60,900 bases of DNA, from assembly GCA_012064415.1 (NCBI GenBank), contig SSNU01000089.1, positions 56,201 through 117,100 of the forward strand. The letters are read 5' to 3'. Positions 31,871 through 42,500 of the stretch are shown here, piece after piece (position 1 is the stretch's first letter; each line of letters begins with the position of its first letter). A model generated the notes under the pieces. It ran no database searches, was not told where the DNA came from, and was given only the letters and a program-made list of their open reading frames with translations. The DNA comes from Gyrodactylus bullatarudis (Eukaryota; Platyhelminthes; Monogenea; Gyrodactylidea; Gyrodactylidae). The translations under genes were made by a program, and so were the position numbers.

Positions 31871-33231
31871 GTGGTCGACAAAAAAAGTTTCCAGTCTAAA
31901 TTCTTATTTACTTCGATATATGAAATCTTAATAAAATAACCTATATATCATTCGATAGAGAAAAGAAAGTTCTATCTGTGTATGAACTTTGTTGTTTTTT
32001 TAATTCATTTTATCCTTTTAAATTCCGTTTTACTAGTTTCCATTGAATTGTAAAACGACAAATCAAAAGTATCCAATATACTCTTGAAATATACTCTTTT
32101 AGCTCTTTTTTGATAAAAATCTAAAAAAATTGCTGAAAAAATGTCAACTACTGTTCTTAAGTCGAAATACTCGAAGTTGAGTAATGAGGACAAAATTCTT
32201 GCTCTAAACTTGATAAAAGACAGTATGAGCATGCGACAAGCTGCCAAGAAAATTGGATGTACCCATCGCTCAATAAGCTCATTACTCAATGTGAAATCCC
32301 CCAAAAAATAAGAAAAAAACAAGGTCGGGAGATTTTAATATCTAATCTACAAGGGAAAAAAATAAAATTTTCTGCCGTGCAAATAAAATCTGAGCTCAAT
32401 TTGTCAGTTAGTACAAGGACAATACAGCGTTATCTGAAAGAAATTCCTGAAATCTTTTGGGGAAGACCTAGAAAAATTTCAATTTAGATGGTCCAGATGG
32501 TCTCACTTCTTGCTGGATAGATAAATCATTGCTTAAGCCGACACGTATCAAACGTGGATTCGGAGGTAGCAGTATCATGGTTTGGGCATTTTATTACATC
32601 GAAAAATACAGGCAACTTGGTTGTAATAGACGAAAAATTGAATTCAAATTCTTATCAAAAGTTACTTGAAGATCAACTTTTACCGTTCAAGAAGGAAATC
32701 GAAAAAGAGATGCTAGTTTTTCAACAAGATAATGCGCCTTGCCATCGATCTGCTTCGACTAAAAAGTGGTTTTTAGATAACAATATCAATTTATTATCTT
32801 GGCCCGCACGCAACCCGGATTTAAACCCAATCGAGAATCTTTGGAGAATTTTAACTCGAAAAGTTTATGCGAACGGGAAAATATTTTTGAATTAGAAAGA
32901 TTTGACAGAAGCCATAATCAAGGAATGGATTTCTATAGACAGAGACACAGTTGAAGGTCTTTACTATTCCATGCCTATAAGATGTCTGAGTGTTGTTCAA
33001 AAAAACGGAGATTTTACAAAATAAAAATGGATACTTTTGATTTGTCGTTTTACAATTCAATGGAAACTAGAAAAGCGGAATTTAAAAGGATAGAATGAAT
33101 TAAAAAAACAACTAAGTTCATACACAGATAGAACTTTTTTTTCTCTATCGAATGATGTATAGGTTATTTTATTAAGATTTGATATATAAAGTTAATAAGA
33201 ATTTAGACTGGATGCTTTTTTTGTCGACCAC
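31871..33231 (+). mobile_element. Tc1-like transposon with long (about 204-bp) TIRs
   Basis: Ends GTGGTCGACAAAAAAAG and complement with TA on both sides (31869-31870, 33232-33233). Inverted similarity continues to about 32074 and from 33028, far longer than classical 20-30-bp Tc1 TIRs but seen in IR/DR-type families. The same terminal word occurs at 29850-29866 and 56060-56073. Confidence 0.85.
32141..33022 (+). pseudogene. Tc1-like DD34E transposase, internally deleted
   Basis: ATG at 32141 (MSTTVLKSKYSKLSNEDKIL) begins a paired HTH region (MSMRQAAKKIGCTHRSI), which shifts frame near 32300. Mid part: LSVSTRTIQRYLKEIPE, then FGGSSIMVWAFYY in another frame. Catalytic end: FQQDNAPCHRS (second Asp) and NPDLNPIENLWRIL (Glu, 34 residues later). 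A TAG at 32893-32895 is followed by the expected C-terminus GLYYSMPIRCLSVVQKNGDF in the same region. About 45 codons, including the block with the first Asp, appear deleted near 32460-32490. Confidence 0.85.
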
Positions 33232-33233
33232 TA

Positions 33234-34045
33234 TATTTATACGAATATTATTTTAAACGACTTCGAATTTCACTAAGAACGTGAAAACAATTACTTTAAT
33301 ATTTTTACATGAAAAACAATAAACGTTTTACTCCTTTAATTTCAATATAATTATATATAGAGGAAAGATGAGGGTTTGTTGCAACTGTTTATAGTATAAA
33401 CAATTTCATAGATAATGATGGGTTTGAAAAATTTCAATTTTCTGTTAACATCTGGTTAAAGTGGAAAAGTAAATTTATGAAATTGTATGAAATAAACCTT
33501 TTAATGCAAAAATAGCAAAAGATGTACGTGTTTTCAATTATATACTAGAAATTTTTTTTCTCAATTCTTTAAGCTGAAGAGGCACGCTGTTATTTAGACC
33601 TGAAAGGTTTTGATCTGAGTAATCAGATTCATATTGATTAAATTAGAAGAAATAAAAAATAACCTCTATACTATTATCATGGAAAACTCTTCTAATACCA
33701 AAATTAGTCAACCCAAAGACCTCGTGGAGGTTATAACAGAATCAAAAGAATTATTTTAATAATCTACTCGTCGTCTAATTTAAATTTTTTGACAGAGTGG
33801 AAATTGGAAATCTTCTCGCTGAGATTGGGAACAATATTGTAAGTATTCATTTGTCTTGAAAATTGATTATATGCCAGACTAAACAATACGTAAGTAAAAT
33901 ATTCTACCAATCAGAGTTAAGAGATTCTGGAATTGATTGGAAATTTTTCGAATACGTCCTCTTAAATAATAAGAAAAGATGATTTCTCATTTTTATTCAT
34001 ACTGGATTGATTAGAAAAATTTGAATTGAAATATAAATAAAAGAT
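33234..34045. other. Non-coding stretch with one strong putative micro-exon
   Basis: At 33796-33838 a 43-base segment lies between AATTTTTTGACAG and GTAAGT; in one frame it reads VEIGNLLAEIGNNI. No other feature recognised. Confidence 0.35.
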
Positions 34046-34050
34046 ATATT

Positions 34051-34091
34051 AACACCAAATACGTATTTCTTAAAAGATCATCAGTGGTATA
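34051..34091 (-). ncRNA. Hammerhead ribozyme in PLE-A LTR-like end (intact core)
   Basis: Minus strand: TATACCA, CTGATGA, TCTTTTAA, GAAA, TACGTA, TT, TGGTGTT. Same fold as 46-86, with six stem I pairs and one U-U mismatch at its far end. Core invariant positions intact. Confidence 0.75.
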
Positions 34092-34503
34092 ACTTTAAAA
34101 ATGATAAGAGTTAAATAATTGAATGAAAATAACAATTTACAAATAATGAAAGAAATAGTAAAATTTTTAGGAATTAAGAATAAAGGCAAGCTAAAAAACA
34201 CCTAATCTCTCCATTAAATAGCAACAGGGGAGAGAAAAGTGAAAAAGCTCACATAGGCCAAGTTAGTTGAAGATTATATAAATAGTTTTTCTGAACACAT
34301 AGATTGGGTTTGTATTGATTGATAAAGAATTTCTCCTTTATGCATACATCATCTCCATCTATGCTGTCATCCCCAAGGTTTTTGTATAAAACGGAAAATT
34401 TTGAAATTGAAGCTACGTGGTTTTCCTGCTTAAGATGTCTAGTAACCGCGGTATCCTTATGTAGATGATCATTGGATCTCGTAGACAATTTCCTAATAGT
34501 TCC
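34051..34503 (-). mobile_element. PLE-A 3' end: hammerhead, 3' UTR and end of GIY-YIG
   Basis: Minus strand: 34488 to 34252 encodes STRSNDHLHKDTAVTRHLKQ, then FSVLYKNLGDDSIDGDD and CIKEKFFINQYKPNLCVQKN to a stop in CCTATGTGA. The 3' UTR stem-loop follows (CTCTCC/GGAGAG inner stem near 34206-34232), then the LTR-like end with the ribozyme. Bases 34110-34444 are repeated identically, as read, at 36010-36344. Confidence 0.8.
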
Positions 34504-34639
34504 GTGGTCTCACATCATTAGTTCGTTATTGTATTATTATTCATATTGTATTACAGTTGTGCAATTTTTTCCAATAATCACCGCTTCCCCAAACTCCAAT
34601 GTCCTTGAGTATGCAAAAAATAATGAATATCCCTATTAA

Positions 34640-34790
34640 CGTCTGTAACAAAGTCAGAAGTTGCTTCTAAAATGTATGCCCCATATGAATACAAAATAAT
34701 CTCCTTGAAAGCAGCTTATTATGCTCCGTGACGTCGAAAATCAAATGGAGTCAGAACTTGAAAGTTATAAAGTAAATAAATAATATGGAA
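34640..34790 (+). pseudogene. Fragment related to the MULE region at 47.3-47.4 kb
   Basis: YAPYEYKIISLKAAY then (frameshifted) ESELESYKVNK parallels YVPNE..KVISLKAAY and ESELEGYRIHK on the minus strand at 47290-47420. Only about 50 codons survive. The name depends on the MULE assignment of that locus. Confidence 0.4.
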
Positions 34791-36009
34791 GACCGTGCAA
34801 AAGTCTTAAAATATCAAGCGCTGAAAGAAGGGTAGATAAATTATTAAATTAAATTATTTCTATTATTAAAAAAAATATTTGGGATGAATATTAGAGGAAA
34901 TTTCCTCTGGGAAGATTTTTAGAAATTTTTGGAATTAACCCATTTTTAAAAATGAATCATTGACCAAAAAATTCTTCCGGGACTGGGCTTGAACATCTCG
35001 TTCATTCGTACGAAAAAATAACATTTCTATCAATTAATATAATAAAAAAGTTATGCGTGCTTAAATTTTGACTAACAATGAGCTAAATTTATTGAAGAAT
35101 GTTTGAAAGTTACTGTCGGAAATATAATGAATAATTAGTATGAAACTTTAGCTCAACTTGTAAATTAGGGGAGAGGGTAACGCATTAATTTTTCATCATA
35201 ATTTCGAAGTTTATTTTCATTATTTTCCATGCTTAATGAACCAATTTTATAGGGTTCAGTGGACCTGATTAAATCAGGAGAAAATTCTCTACAAGTTGAG
35301 AACAAAAACTAGAAAGGTGACAAAATTTTCCCAAAAAATTTAATTTTAAATATATTTATTCTACTTTTTAGTATATTTTGAATACGAACTGTTAATTTTA
35401 GCTGGAAGTCAGGGTGTGCACATTCCCACTCACCAAAACTATTTCACAACTGTATCTTAATATATGTTTACTCCTGATCATATTTTCTTAATATATATTT
35501 TGCTGAGCAAATTATTAGTTCTATTATTATTACTACTATCTTCAAGTTCAAATCCACTTCTAAAATCTTTTTTTCGTAATTCAAGGAATCTCAAATACAG
35601 TAATTATAAAAATAATACAATTTTTGAAAAAAATATTAAAAGACTCGGTGGTATTCTGTCAAGTTGTTTAAGTGAGTCATAAGAGTAGAATTGTTTACAG
35701 TTTTAACGACTTTCATGGAGAATAAATAGTCAGAAAATTTTTTTCTCAAAGGTATTTCAGCTTGGATACTTCCAAGTAAGTGTATATTATTCACGGATAT
35801 CAATATTTCAGTATTCTAAGCCACGAAATTTATTCATGTTCCTTTAATATTGAATAATAATAAAAAATTTATATAGCAGTTAATCTAAACAGAAGATATG
35901 AACTTGTAAAATCTTTGATTCAATTTTTATCATCAGATCAGTCACTTATAATTTCATGTTTAACCCTAATTCATATTAAAATAGAAGTAAAAAAAAACAT
36001 AAATACCAA
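34791..36009. other. Sequence between two identical PLE-A ends; putative exons
   Basis: Contains acceptor TTATAGGGTTCAG before 35260 and a strong micro-exon at 35761-35775 (AAGGTATTTCAG, then CTTGGATACTTCCAA, then GTAAGT) reading LGYFQ or equivalent, open in all frames. Nothing else recognised. Confidence 0.35.
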
Positions 36010-37015
36010 GTTAAATAATTGAATGAAAATAACAATTTACAAATAATGAAAGAAATAGTAAAATTTTTAGGAATTAAGAATAAAGGCAAGCTAAAAAACA
36101 CCTAATCTCTCCATTAAATAGCAACAGGGGAGAGAAAAGTGAAAAAGCTCACATAGGCCAAGTTAGTTGAAGATTATATAAATAGTTTTTCTGAACACAT
36201 AGATTGGGTTTGTATTGATTGATAAAGAATTTCTCCTTTATGCATACATCATCTCCATCTATGCTGTCATCCCCAAGGTTTTTGTATAAAACGGAAAATT
36301 TTGAAATTGAAGCTACGTGGTTTTCCTGCTTAAGATGTCTAGTAGATGATCATTGGATCTCGTAGACAATTTACTAATAGTTCTTCCTATGTACGAAGCT
36401 TCACAATCACACTGGAATTGATAAACTTATATAGTCTTTTCTTCAGGCTTGAGTAAATCCTTATGAATCAAACTGAACAAATCTGTGTGTTAAATGAAAT
36501 TTTCAATTGTATATTATTATAATTTTGATCGATGAGATTATTGAGTCTTCTTCTTATATCATTACTGAAACCATCTCCTTTGAAATTAAGCTTCATGAAT
36601 ATAGTAATTTTATCCACCTCTTCTGTTTCGACAACCTCATCTCTAATAGGTTGATTGATGAATTTGTCCACAAATTTGGCCGGATAACCATTTTCCATCA
36701 AACATGACTTCGAGTTCTCTATTTCATTTGTCCATTCCTCAGGACCCTTCCCTAGACCAATTACTAAGCCAATTTTATGAGATATAGGACTGAAACTAGC
36801 ATAATGAAGATACTTACCGTTATCAGTCTTCTTCTTATAAATATTTCTTAAAATTGATCCATCTTCTTTTCTGGTTAGTTTGACGTCTAGGAAACTCAAA
36901 ATACCATCCATATTAAAATAGAAGTAAAAGATATATTAACACCAAATACGTATTTCTTAAAGGATCATCATTGGTATCACTTTAAAAATGATAAAAATAA
37001 TTGAATGAAAATAAT
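36010..37015 (-). mobile_element. PLE-A copy: LTR-like end, RT C-terminus, GIY-YIG, 3' UTR
   Basis: Order on the minus strand: LTR-like end with a broken hammerhead (37015-36912), then 36911-36468 (MDGILSFLDVKLTRKEDGSI, thumb, FKGDGFSNDIRRRLNNLID), then SYIGRTISKLSTRSNDHL after a frameshift, then a 17-base deletion, and the 3' part identical to 34110-34444. The whole N-terminal RT is missing, the LTR-like end being joined straight to the motif after YVDD. Confidence 0.8.
36938..36978 (-). ncRNA. PLE-A hammerhead with a core mutation
   Basis: GATACCA, ATGATGA, TCCTTTAA, GAAA, TACGTA, TT, TGGTGTT. All pairs of 46-86 are kept but the first core base C has become A, which should abolish cleavage. 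Confidence 0.7.
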
Positions 37016-38089
37016 AATAATTAACTATTTATTCAAATTATTAAAATATTTTTAACTTGCTGACTCCTACTGGGTACACAGTTCATATTTCTTCGTTTAC
37101 ACCTCGTTATATGTCATCAAAAAATATGAATCTCTCATTTCTCAGTATAATGCACTTTCTATGAGCCTTTTTCCTTTATATCCTTCTGTCACACCAATAA
37201 TAAACTGTATTCAATACATTTCTTTACCAACTACATCGTCTTCTCCCAAACTTATCACCACATACATAAATGTCTGAAGAAACCGACGAAAATAAAACAC
37301 TAGCATAACTGCAAGTCAGCAAGCTCATTGTTTTGAAGAAATCAGTCAAACCTTGGCTTCATATAATAAAATATTGTTAAGCTTTTGGTGCAGCTACCGC
37401 TGTAAGTGATGTAAAATTTATTTTAAACACGCCTTACTGTTAATTAAAAGAAAGAGAAATGTGAGAAAACTAAGAACCAATTTTTAAAATATAAATTCCC
37501 TAAAACTATTTCCACATCTTTGAAACAAAAATGAGTTTTATTAATTATTCATTCAGTTTTTACGTCCAATTTAATAAAGAAAAAAATTCTTTAATATGGC
37601 TGACCAGTGCTAGTCGAAAAATTTTTCAAAGACCTGTAATGGAGTACGACTCTGAGATAACTTATATAAGACTAAATATTTTATATTTATAAGATTTCAC
37701 CAAAATTTATGATAATATAATATTTAATTTAGCTAGCAAAATGTGAGATTTTCTTCTGAAATATAACATTTTTTTAAAATGTACTTATTTAAATGTCCCT
37801 GTATTGAATTTTAAATTATTTCAGTATTAAAGCTGAGCCGTATGTTTATAATAATTATATTAATATGAATAGATAATATTTATCGAGAATCGATTAAAGA
37901 AAGAATTAACTTTAAGGTACCTGATCAACTGATCATCATAATCAGGAAGTAATCTATCAGACAATCTGACGATTATTAAGAAAACTAAAACGCTTAGCCA
38001 GAAAAAATATTATTACAGTGGGAGGAGCATTTCTAAGATATTATGAGAATTTCCATTCTTTTGATAAATTCTTCAGACTGAAGCAAATA
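37016..38089. other. AT-rich stretch; one weak putative micro-exon
   Basis: TTAAATTATTTCAG before 37825 and GTATGT after 37839 bracket a 15-base segment. No gene or element recognised. Confidence 0.35.
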
Positions 38090-38330
38090 AAAGCTCTTGC
38101 ATATGATTCATAATGAATATGAGCTAATCAATTTAAAATTAAAATAGTAATTCAGCTTTTTAAAAAAAATTATGTTGACAATTTTACTAAAGGCTACCTA
38201 AAGAAAAACCGTAAGTTTAAAGATCTTTAACTTATCAATATTATTTTTGTACATGATAACTATTTTTATATGAAAATGATGAATGTAAAACAGAACTTAT
38301 GAATTGTTAAATAAAGTTCATTTCTTTATG
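38090..38330 (+). mobile_element. LINE 3' UTR fragment
   Basis: CTTGCATATGATTCATAATG at the left resembles 43888-43910. The right end (TTTTTATATGAAAATGATGA, AGAACTTATGAATTGTTAAA, ATAAAGTTCATTTC) parallels the 3' end of the LINE at 41596 (TTTTTATATGAAAATGAAAA, AGAACATATGTGTTGTTTAA). It ends where PLE-A sequence begins. Confidence 0.6.
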
Positions 38331-38440
38331 GTTCATCAGTAGTGACACATAAATAATGATAAAGATAATAAATCCAATGAAAATAATATTTTACAAACTT
38401 TGAAAGAAGTATAGTAAAAGTTGAAAAATATAAGAATATA

Positions 38441-38512
38441 ATGTGAGCTGAAAAAACACCAAAACTCTTCAATAAATAGTAACAGTGAAGAGAAAAGTGA
38501 AAAAGCTCACAT
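38441..38512 (-). other. Conserved nested stem-loop at the PLE-A stop codon/3' UTR
   Basis: Outer stem: 38441-38449 ATGTGAGCT pairs with 38504-38512 AGCTCACAT, the latter overlapping the stop codon of the minus-strand gene. Inner stem: CTCTTCA (38465-38471) pairs with TGAAGAG (38486-38492). In the copy near 34206-34232 the inner stem is CTCTCC/GGAGAG, and near 21620-21655 it is TTTTCCA/TGGAGAG, so pairing is kept while sequence changes. Likely a cis signal for the RT; function inferred. Confidence 0.6.
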
Positions 38513-40084
38513 ATGCCAGGGTAATTGAAGATTATAAGAGTAATTTTTCTGAACACACAGGTTTGGTTTAAAGTGATTGATGAAGAATTTCTCCTTCACT
38601 CACAAATCTGTGCTGTCATCATCCGCATTTTTATACAAAATTGAGAAATTAGAAATCAAAGCCTCAGGATTTTCCTGTTTGATGTGTCTTGTCACTGCTG
38701 TATTCTTCTTTAGATGATCATTTGAACGAGTTGACAATTTCCTAATCGTACGTCCTATATAAGAAGCTTCACAGTCGCATCCGAATTTGTAAATCAACTT
38801 AGTCTTTTCTTCAGGCTTTTGTAAATCCTTATGAATTGAACTGAATAATCTTTGGGAATAATAATACAATTTCAATTGTATATTATCATAATGTTGATCA
38901 ATAAGATTAACCAGTCGTCTTCTTACATCATTACTGAAAATGTCACCTTTAAAATTAAGTTTCATGAAGATGGTTGTCTTCTTTCCTTCATCTCTGTCGA
39001 CCCTTTCATCTACATCATCAGACTTATTGATGAATTTGTCTACAAATCTGTTGGGATAACCGTTCTCATTCAAACGTAATTTTGACTCTTCTATTTTTTG
39101 GCCATTCCTCTGGACTAGCAATCCTTCTTATCCTCTTTCCTAGGAATTGTAATTTCCTAGACCAATAACTAAGCCAACTTTATGAGATACAAGACTGAAA
39201 CTGGCAAAATGGAGGTATTTCTCATTATCAGTTTTCTTCTTGTAGATATTTCTTAGAATTGACCCATCCTCTTTCATAGTTAGTTTGACATCTAAGATAT
39301 CAAACTCTCATCAGACTCTTTTTCCATAGTGAATTTAATATTAGGATGAAACGAATTCATCTTCAAGAAAAAATCGTCTACTGAAACATCTGGCTTCATC
39401 AAAATAAAAGTGTCATCAACATATCTGATGTATAAATCAGTGAAAGTATTGATAGTATCAGACATTTTATTTAATTCTAACCAACCTAAGAAGATATCTG
39501 CTAAAAGAGGACTTAGAGGTGATCCCATAGCTACGCCATCTTTTTGAATAAAAACATCTTGGTTTGAAAAGACAAAGGAAAATTAGTACAGCAAATCCTA
39601 ACAAGACCTGCTATCTCATTACTCTGCATTTCGAAACCCTCATGTTCATCAATAAAAGATTTAATAACATCTAGGGTCTCCTCAATAGGAACATTAGGAA
39701 ACAAAGAACTAACATCTAATGAAACCATTTCATTTAAACCAATATTTAAATCCTTAACCTTATCGACAAAAGAAAAAGTATCTTTAACAACATATTTAGC
39801 ATAATAAGAATGTATTGGTTTCAATACGTCGATTAACCACTTGGCTAAATTATGTTGCGGACATGACGACATATCCAAGATCGGCCGTATAGGAAAAACG
39901 TCAGGAACGATATTATCTACTATCTTATGTGTCTTAAGATGTAGATATAATCTAGACATCCTCGTATGTTTCTTTGCTATAAAACTTCTGGTTTTATCAG
40001 AAATTTAATTCCTATCGAATAACCCTTTTGATATCTTATACATGGAACGTTCCATAGATTCCATTTCCTTATAATAAGCTGATC
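38507..40084 (-). pseudogene. PLE-A reverse transcriptase and GIY-YIG endonuclease (downstream part)
   Basis: Reading 40084 downward: MSRLYLHLKTHK, PIRPILDMSSCPQHNLAKWL, MISLDVSSLFPNVP-type motif (MVSLDVSSLFPNVP, first catalytic Asp), a frameshift at about 39530, MGSPLSPLLADIF, YIRYVDDTFILM (YVDD active site), another frameshift, thumb with FKGDIFSNDVRRRLVNLID, linker KPEEKTKLIYKFGCDCEA, then SYIGRTIRKLSTRSNDHL (GIY-YIG) and FINHFKPNLCVQKN to a TGA at 38507-38509. RT plus C-terminal GIY-YIG defines endonuclease-bearing Penelope-like elements. An in-frame TAA near 40022 and the shifts make it non-functional. Confidence 0.88.
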
Positions 40085-40100
40085 TATCTTGCCCTGTGTT

Positions 40101-40790
40101 TCTAATGAAAACAAAGATTCTACTCCCAAACTAATTACTTCTGGAGTTCCACAAGGCTCTAGAGTTGGACCTCTACTGTTCAATATTGTATTCTTAAAAA
40201 TGACGGATTTTTAAATATGCTGATGATATGAAAATAGTTTTCAGTTTTGATGATTTTATCGATATAAATTTTATAAACTCATCATTAAAATCCCTTACTA
40301 ATGATCTGTTAACTCTGGGGCTGAGCATAAATGAAAGTTAAACATTCTACATGACTCCTTTCACATCAACTCCTATCAATAATAATATATGTATTAATGA
40401 TAAAATAATAAACCCCAAATTCACGGTTCGTGATTTAGGTGTTAAATACAATAATTTTCTTGATTTTACAGAACATTATAAGGAAATCTATAGGTCTCTT
40501 GTCAGCAGATGTATACAAATACATAAATGTATCAAAATTGACTTTATGAAGGTATTCTTATACAAAATGGTAGCCCGAACTGTTGTCGAGTTCTGCTCTG
40601 GATGTTGGAACCCAGAAAAAATTGACTGAAGTACAGAAAACAACTTGGTCAACCCTCAGAGTCTATCAAAATTCGAAGAGATATAAAAAGTCTCATACCT
40701 ATAAGAAAATCCGCGAAGCCCCAGAGAATCTATAGACTTAGAGAACGCTACAGAATTGAAGACGAAGATATATATATATAATAGTATCAA
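40101..40790 (+). pseudogene. Non-LTR reverse transcriptase, C-terminal part
   Basis: ITSGVPQGSRVGPLLFNIVF is the classic GVPQGSxLGPLLF motif; after a frameshift, KYADDMKIVFSFDD carries the YADD catalytic pair. Next come LLTLGLSINES, then TVRDLGVKYNNFLDFTEHYK (the LGVxxDxxLxFxxH thumb block) and VEFCSGCWNPEKI. Stops follow after KID and later. No endonuclease domain (5'-truncated). Confidence 0.8.
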
Positions 40791-41062
40791 AATATTTAGT
40801 AAATCAACATCAAATTACTTAAAATATGTCTTGTGAAGATATTTATTTTTTTGCTAATCATTTTTCATATTCATTCCTTTTTAATCTTCTCAACTGACTC
40901 TTCATAAATATCAAAGTCTTCACTGATCATTAGAATTAAAAAGATAAAATTTACCAGTCACAAACTAACTTGTTGAAAGTGGCTTGAAATATCATGTATC
41001 TAGAGCTATTGCAAAGACAAAAAAAAATAATAATAAACTGCTCTCCTCATGATATTTTTCAG

Positions 41063-41369
41063 CCCATAATTAATTACAAAAAAAATCAAATCCACAGAAT
41101 AAAAGGCTGTATATTGCTGTGGGAATCTTCACCATCAGCTTGTGAAATATTTCTAAAATAAAAAAACACTGAAGTTATTATTACTATCAACAAATTAAAA
41201 AAAGGGACATGCAGATTAAATGTAATTCATAATGAATGATTAACTGATATAAAGTGATTGTTTCAGGAAGAGAAACAATATAATTGAAGAGAAACTAATG
41301 AACAGATTGTTACAAAATGCTAATTATCTCCATAAGGTATAATGCCTGACCGTAAATTACAAATGCTTT
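41063..41369 (+). repeat. 307-bp interspersed repeat R2, copy 2
   Basis: Matches 12188-12494 along its full length with scattered substitutions. Sits inside the LINE insertion, so it is either a later insertion or a LINE 3' UTR module. Confidence 0.6.
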
Positions 41370-41612
41370 GATACTAGTTATCACCTATGTACCAACTCTT
41401 TATCAACGAAAGAAAGAAAAAAAAACATTAACAAGATTCATTTATATTATTATTCTTATATAAAAACATAGAGTTATAAATATTAAATTATTATACATTT
41501 TTTGTGAGAAGATTAATTTCTATCAAATTTTTTATATGAAAATGAAAATTGTGAAGCAGAACATATGTGTTGTTTAATAAATTTTTCATTTCATTTTATC
41601 TTGCCCTGTGTT

Positions 41613-42500
41613 GACAAATTTACTTTCATCAGAAAAAAAAATCTAAACCTGCTATATAATAATCCTCCTTATACATTATAACTATCCCTTTACGCTTATC
41701 AGGTTTAGTAAGGAAAATGTTCTCATTAGATTTTAGTTCTTTCATTGCCTCAAAATGTTTTTTAGTTAATAAACTAGATCTTAAAGGTTTTCGATCAAAA
41801 CTTCTATAAATAGTTTTAATAGATCTAATTTAAACTTCTCTGTGATTGCATTGTCTTTAATGTTTTTAGTGAGACCAAGTTCTTACATCAAACGTTCGAA
41901 AGCCGCTTTGTCTTCAATTTCATTTTTTCTCGTGGGAATGCAAAAATTAGGGCCGAGGGATAGGATTTCTTTCTGCTCCTTAGATAATTCAATATCTCTG
42001 AAGTTAAAGATTCCTCTTTCGTGAAAACGAAGGCTTTTTCCAAATTCTTTAAACAGACTATCATATTTATGTTTCATTATAGATTCACCAGCTTCAACGA
42101 AGAATCTTAGCAATGCATCATTAAATTCAGGATCAACATCTATAAGTACCATTTTATTCCCGATGAAACCAAGTAAGACTTTGATTCTTCCTTCAATTTT
42201 CCGAATTTAATCTTTTACTTTTAAGATGACATGCTCTTCTTTATGGTAACGAACATCTAGAGGAATTTTCTTCCAGTAAAATCTGAGATATTGATTCCTC
42301 TCAAGAAATTCCCGATAAAACTTCAATTGGCCATATAAGTTATACAGTTTAGAGTTAGAAGATAAAATTGTACGAAGAAGAATTTTCTGTTCAGGGATCC
42401 GGCAGGAAAGATTATGGCGTTGATATGATTCACGTAATTTATCAAAAACGTCCGAAAATCCGCTTAAAATCATATTTGTAGTTATAGAATGAAAAGCTTT
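41613..42500 (-). pseudogene. PLE-A protein, N-terminal part
   Basis: From the 5' side: MILSGFSDVFDKLRESYQR, RIPEQKILLRTILSSNSKLY, LKFYREFLERNQYLRFYWKK, VLIDVDPEFNDALLRFFVEA, RGIFNFRDIELSKEQKEILS followed by LGPNFCIPT, and near the insertion KPDKRKGIVIMYKEDYYIAG (the KxDKGNGIVI-type block upstream of RT). Frameshifts and stops break it between 42207 and 42152 and near 41640. Confidence 0.75.

Larger units (their letters stand above)
19243..35775 (+). other. Candidate micro-exon gene (host), + strand
   Basis: At least ten sites read pyrimidine tract-AG, a short segment of 7-82 bases, then GT(A/G)AG-like donor. Best: 19243-19252, 19325-19347, 19446-19452, 19620-19701, 19803-19809, 20084-20091, 23100-23109, 25633-25639, 26056-26077, 26606-26656, 33796-33838 and 35761-35775. 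Segments 19243, 19325, 19620, 19803, 20084 and 23100 can be joined in one open frame; joining 23100 to 25633 makes a TAA, so the set is incomplete or partly wrong. Recognised transposons all lie between these sites. No homology is recognised. In AT-rich DNA some such pairs arise by chance, so this is a hypothesis. Confidence 0.3.
40101..41596 (+). mobile_element. 5'-truncated LINE (jockey/CR1-like) inserted into PLE-A
   Basis: Flanked by a perfect 16-bp duplication TATCTTGCCCTGTGTT (40085-40100 and 41597-41612), the hallmark of target-primed insertion. Begins inside an RT domain and ends with AATAAATTTTTCATTTCATT. It contains the R2 repeat (41063-41369) within its 3' region. Confidence 0.85.
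38331..42500 (-). mobile_element. Longest PLE-A copy, split by a LINE insertion
   Basis: Minus strand from 42500: N-terminal region (42500-41613), interruption 40101-41596, then RT, thumb, GIY-YIG and 3' UTR to 38331. Sequence resumes at the same codon region on either side of the insertion (TATCTTGCCCTGTGTT on both sides). At its 5' side it is joined head to head to an inverted PLE-A piece (42500-42775, + strand). No hammerhead with an intact core remains; CTGATGA near 38339-38345 lacks pairing partners. Confidence 0.85.

Noticed and set aside
34110..36387. Direct repeats read as LTRs of a retrovirus-like element
   Set aside because: The repeats encode the end of a PLE GIY-YIG domain and its 3' UTR, and no gag/pol lies between them.
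38335..38352. CTGATGA on the minus strand at 38339-38345 as a hammerhead
   Set aside because: GAAA follows, but neither a palindromic stem III nor a pairing stem I is present; the end was probably replaced by LINE sequence.
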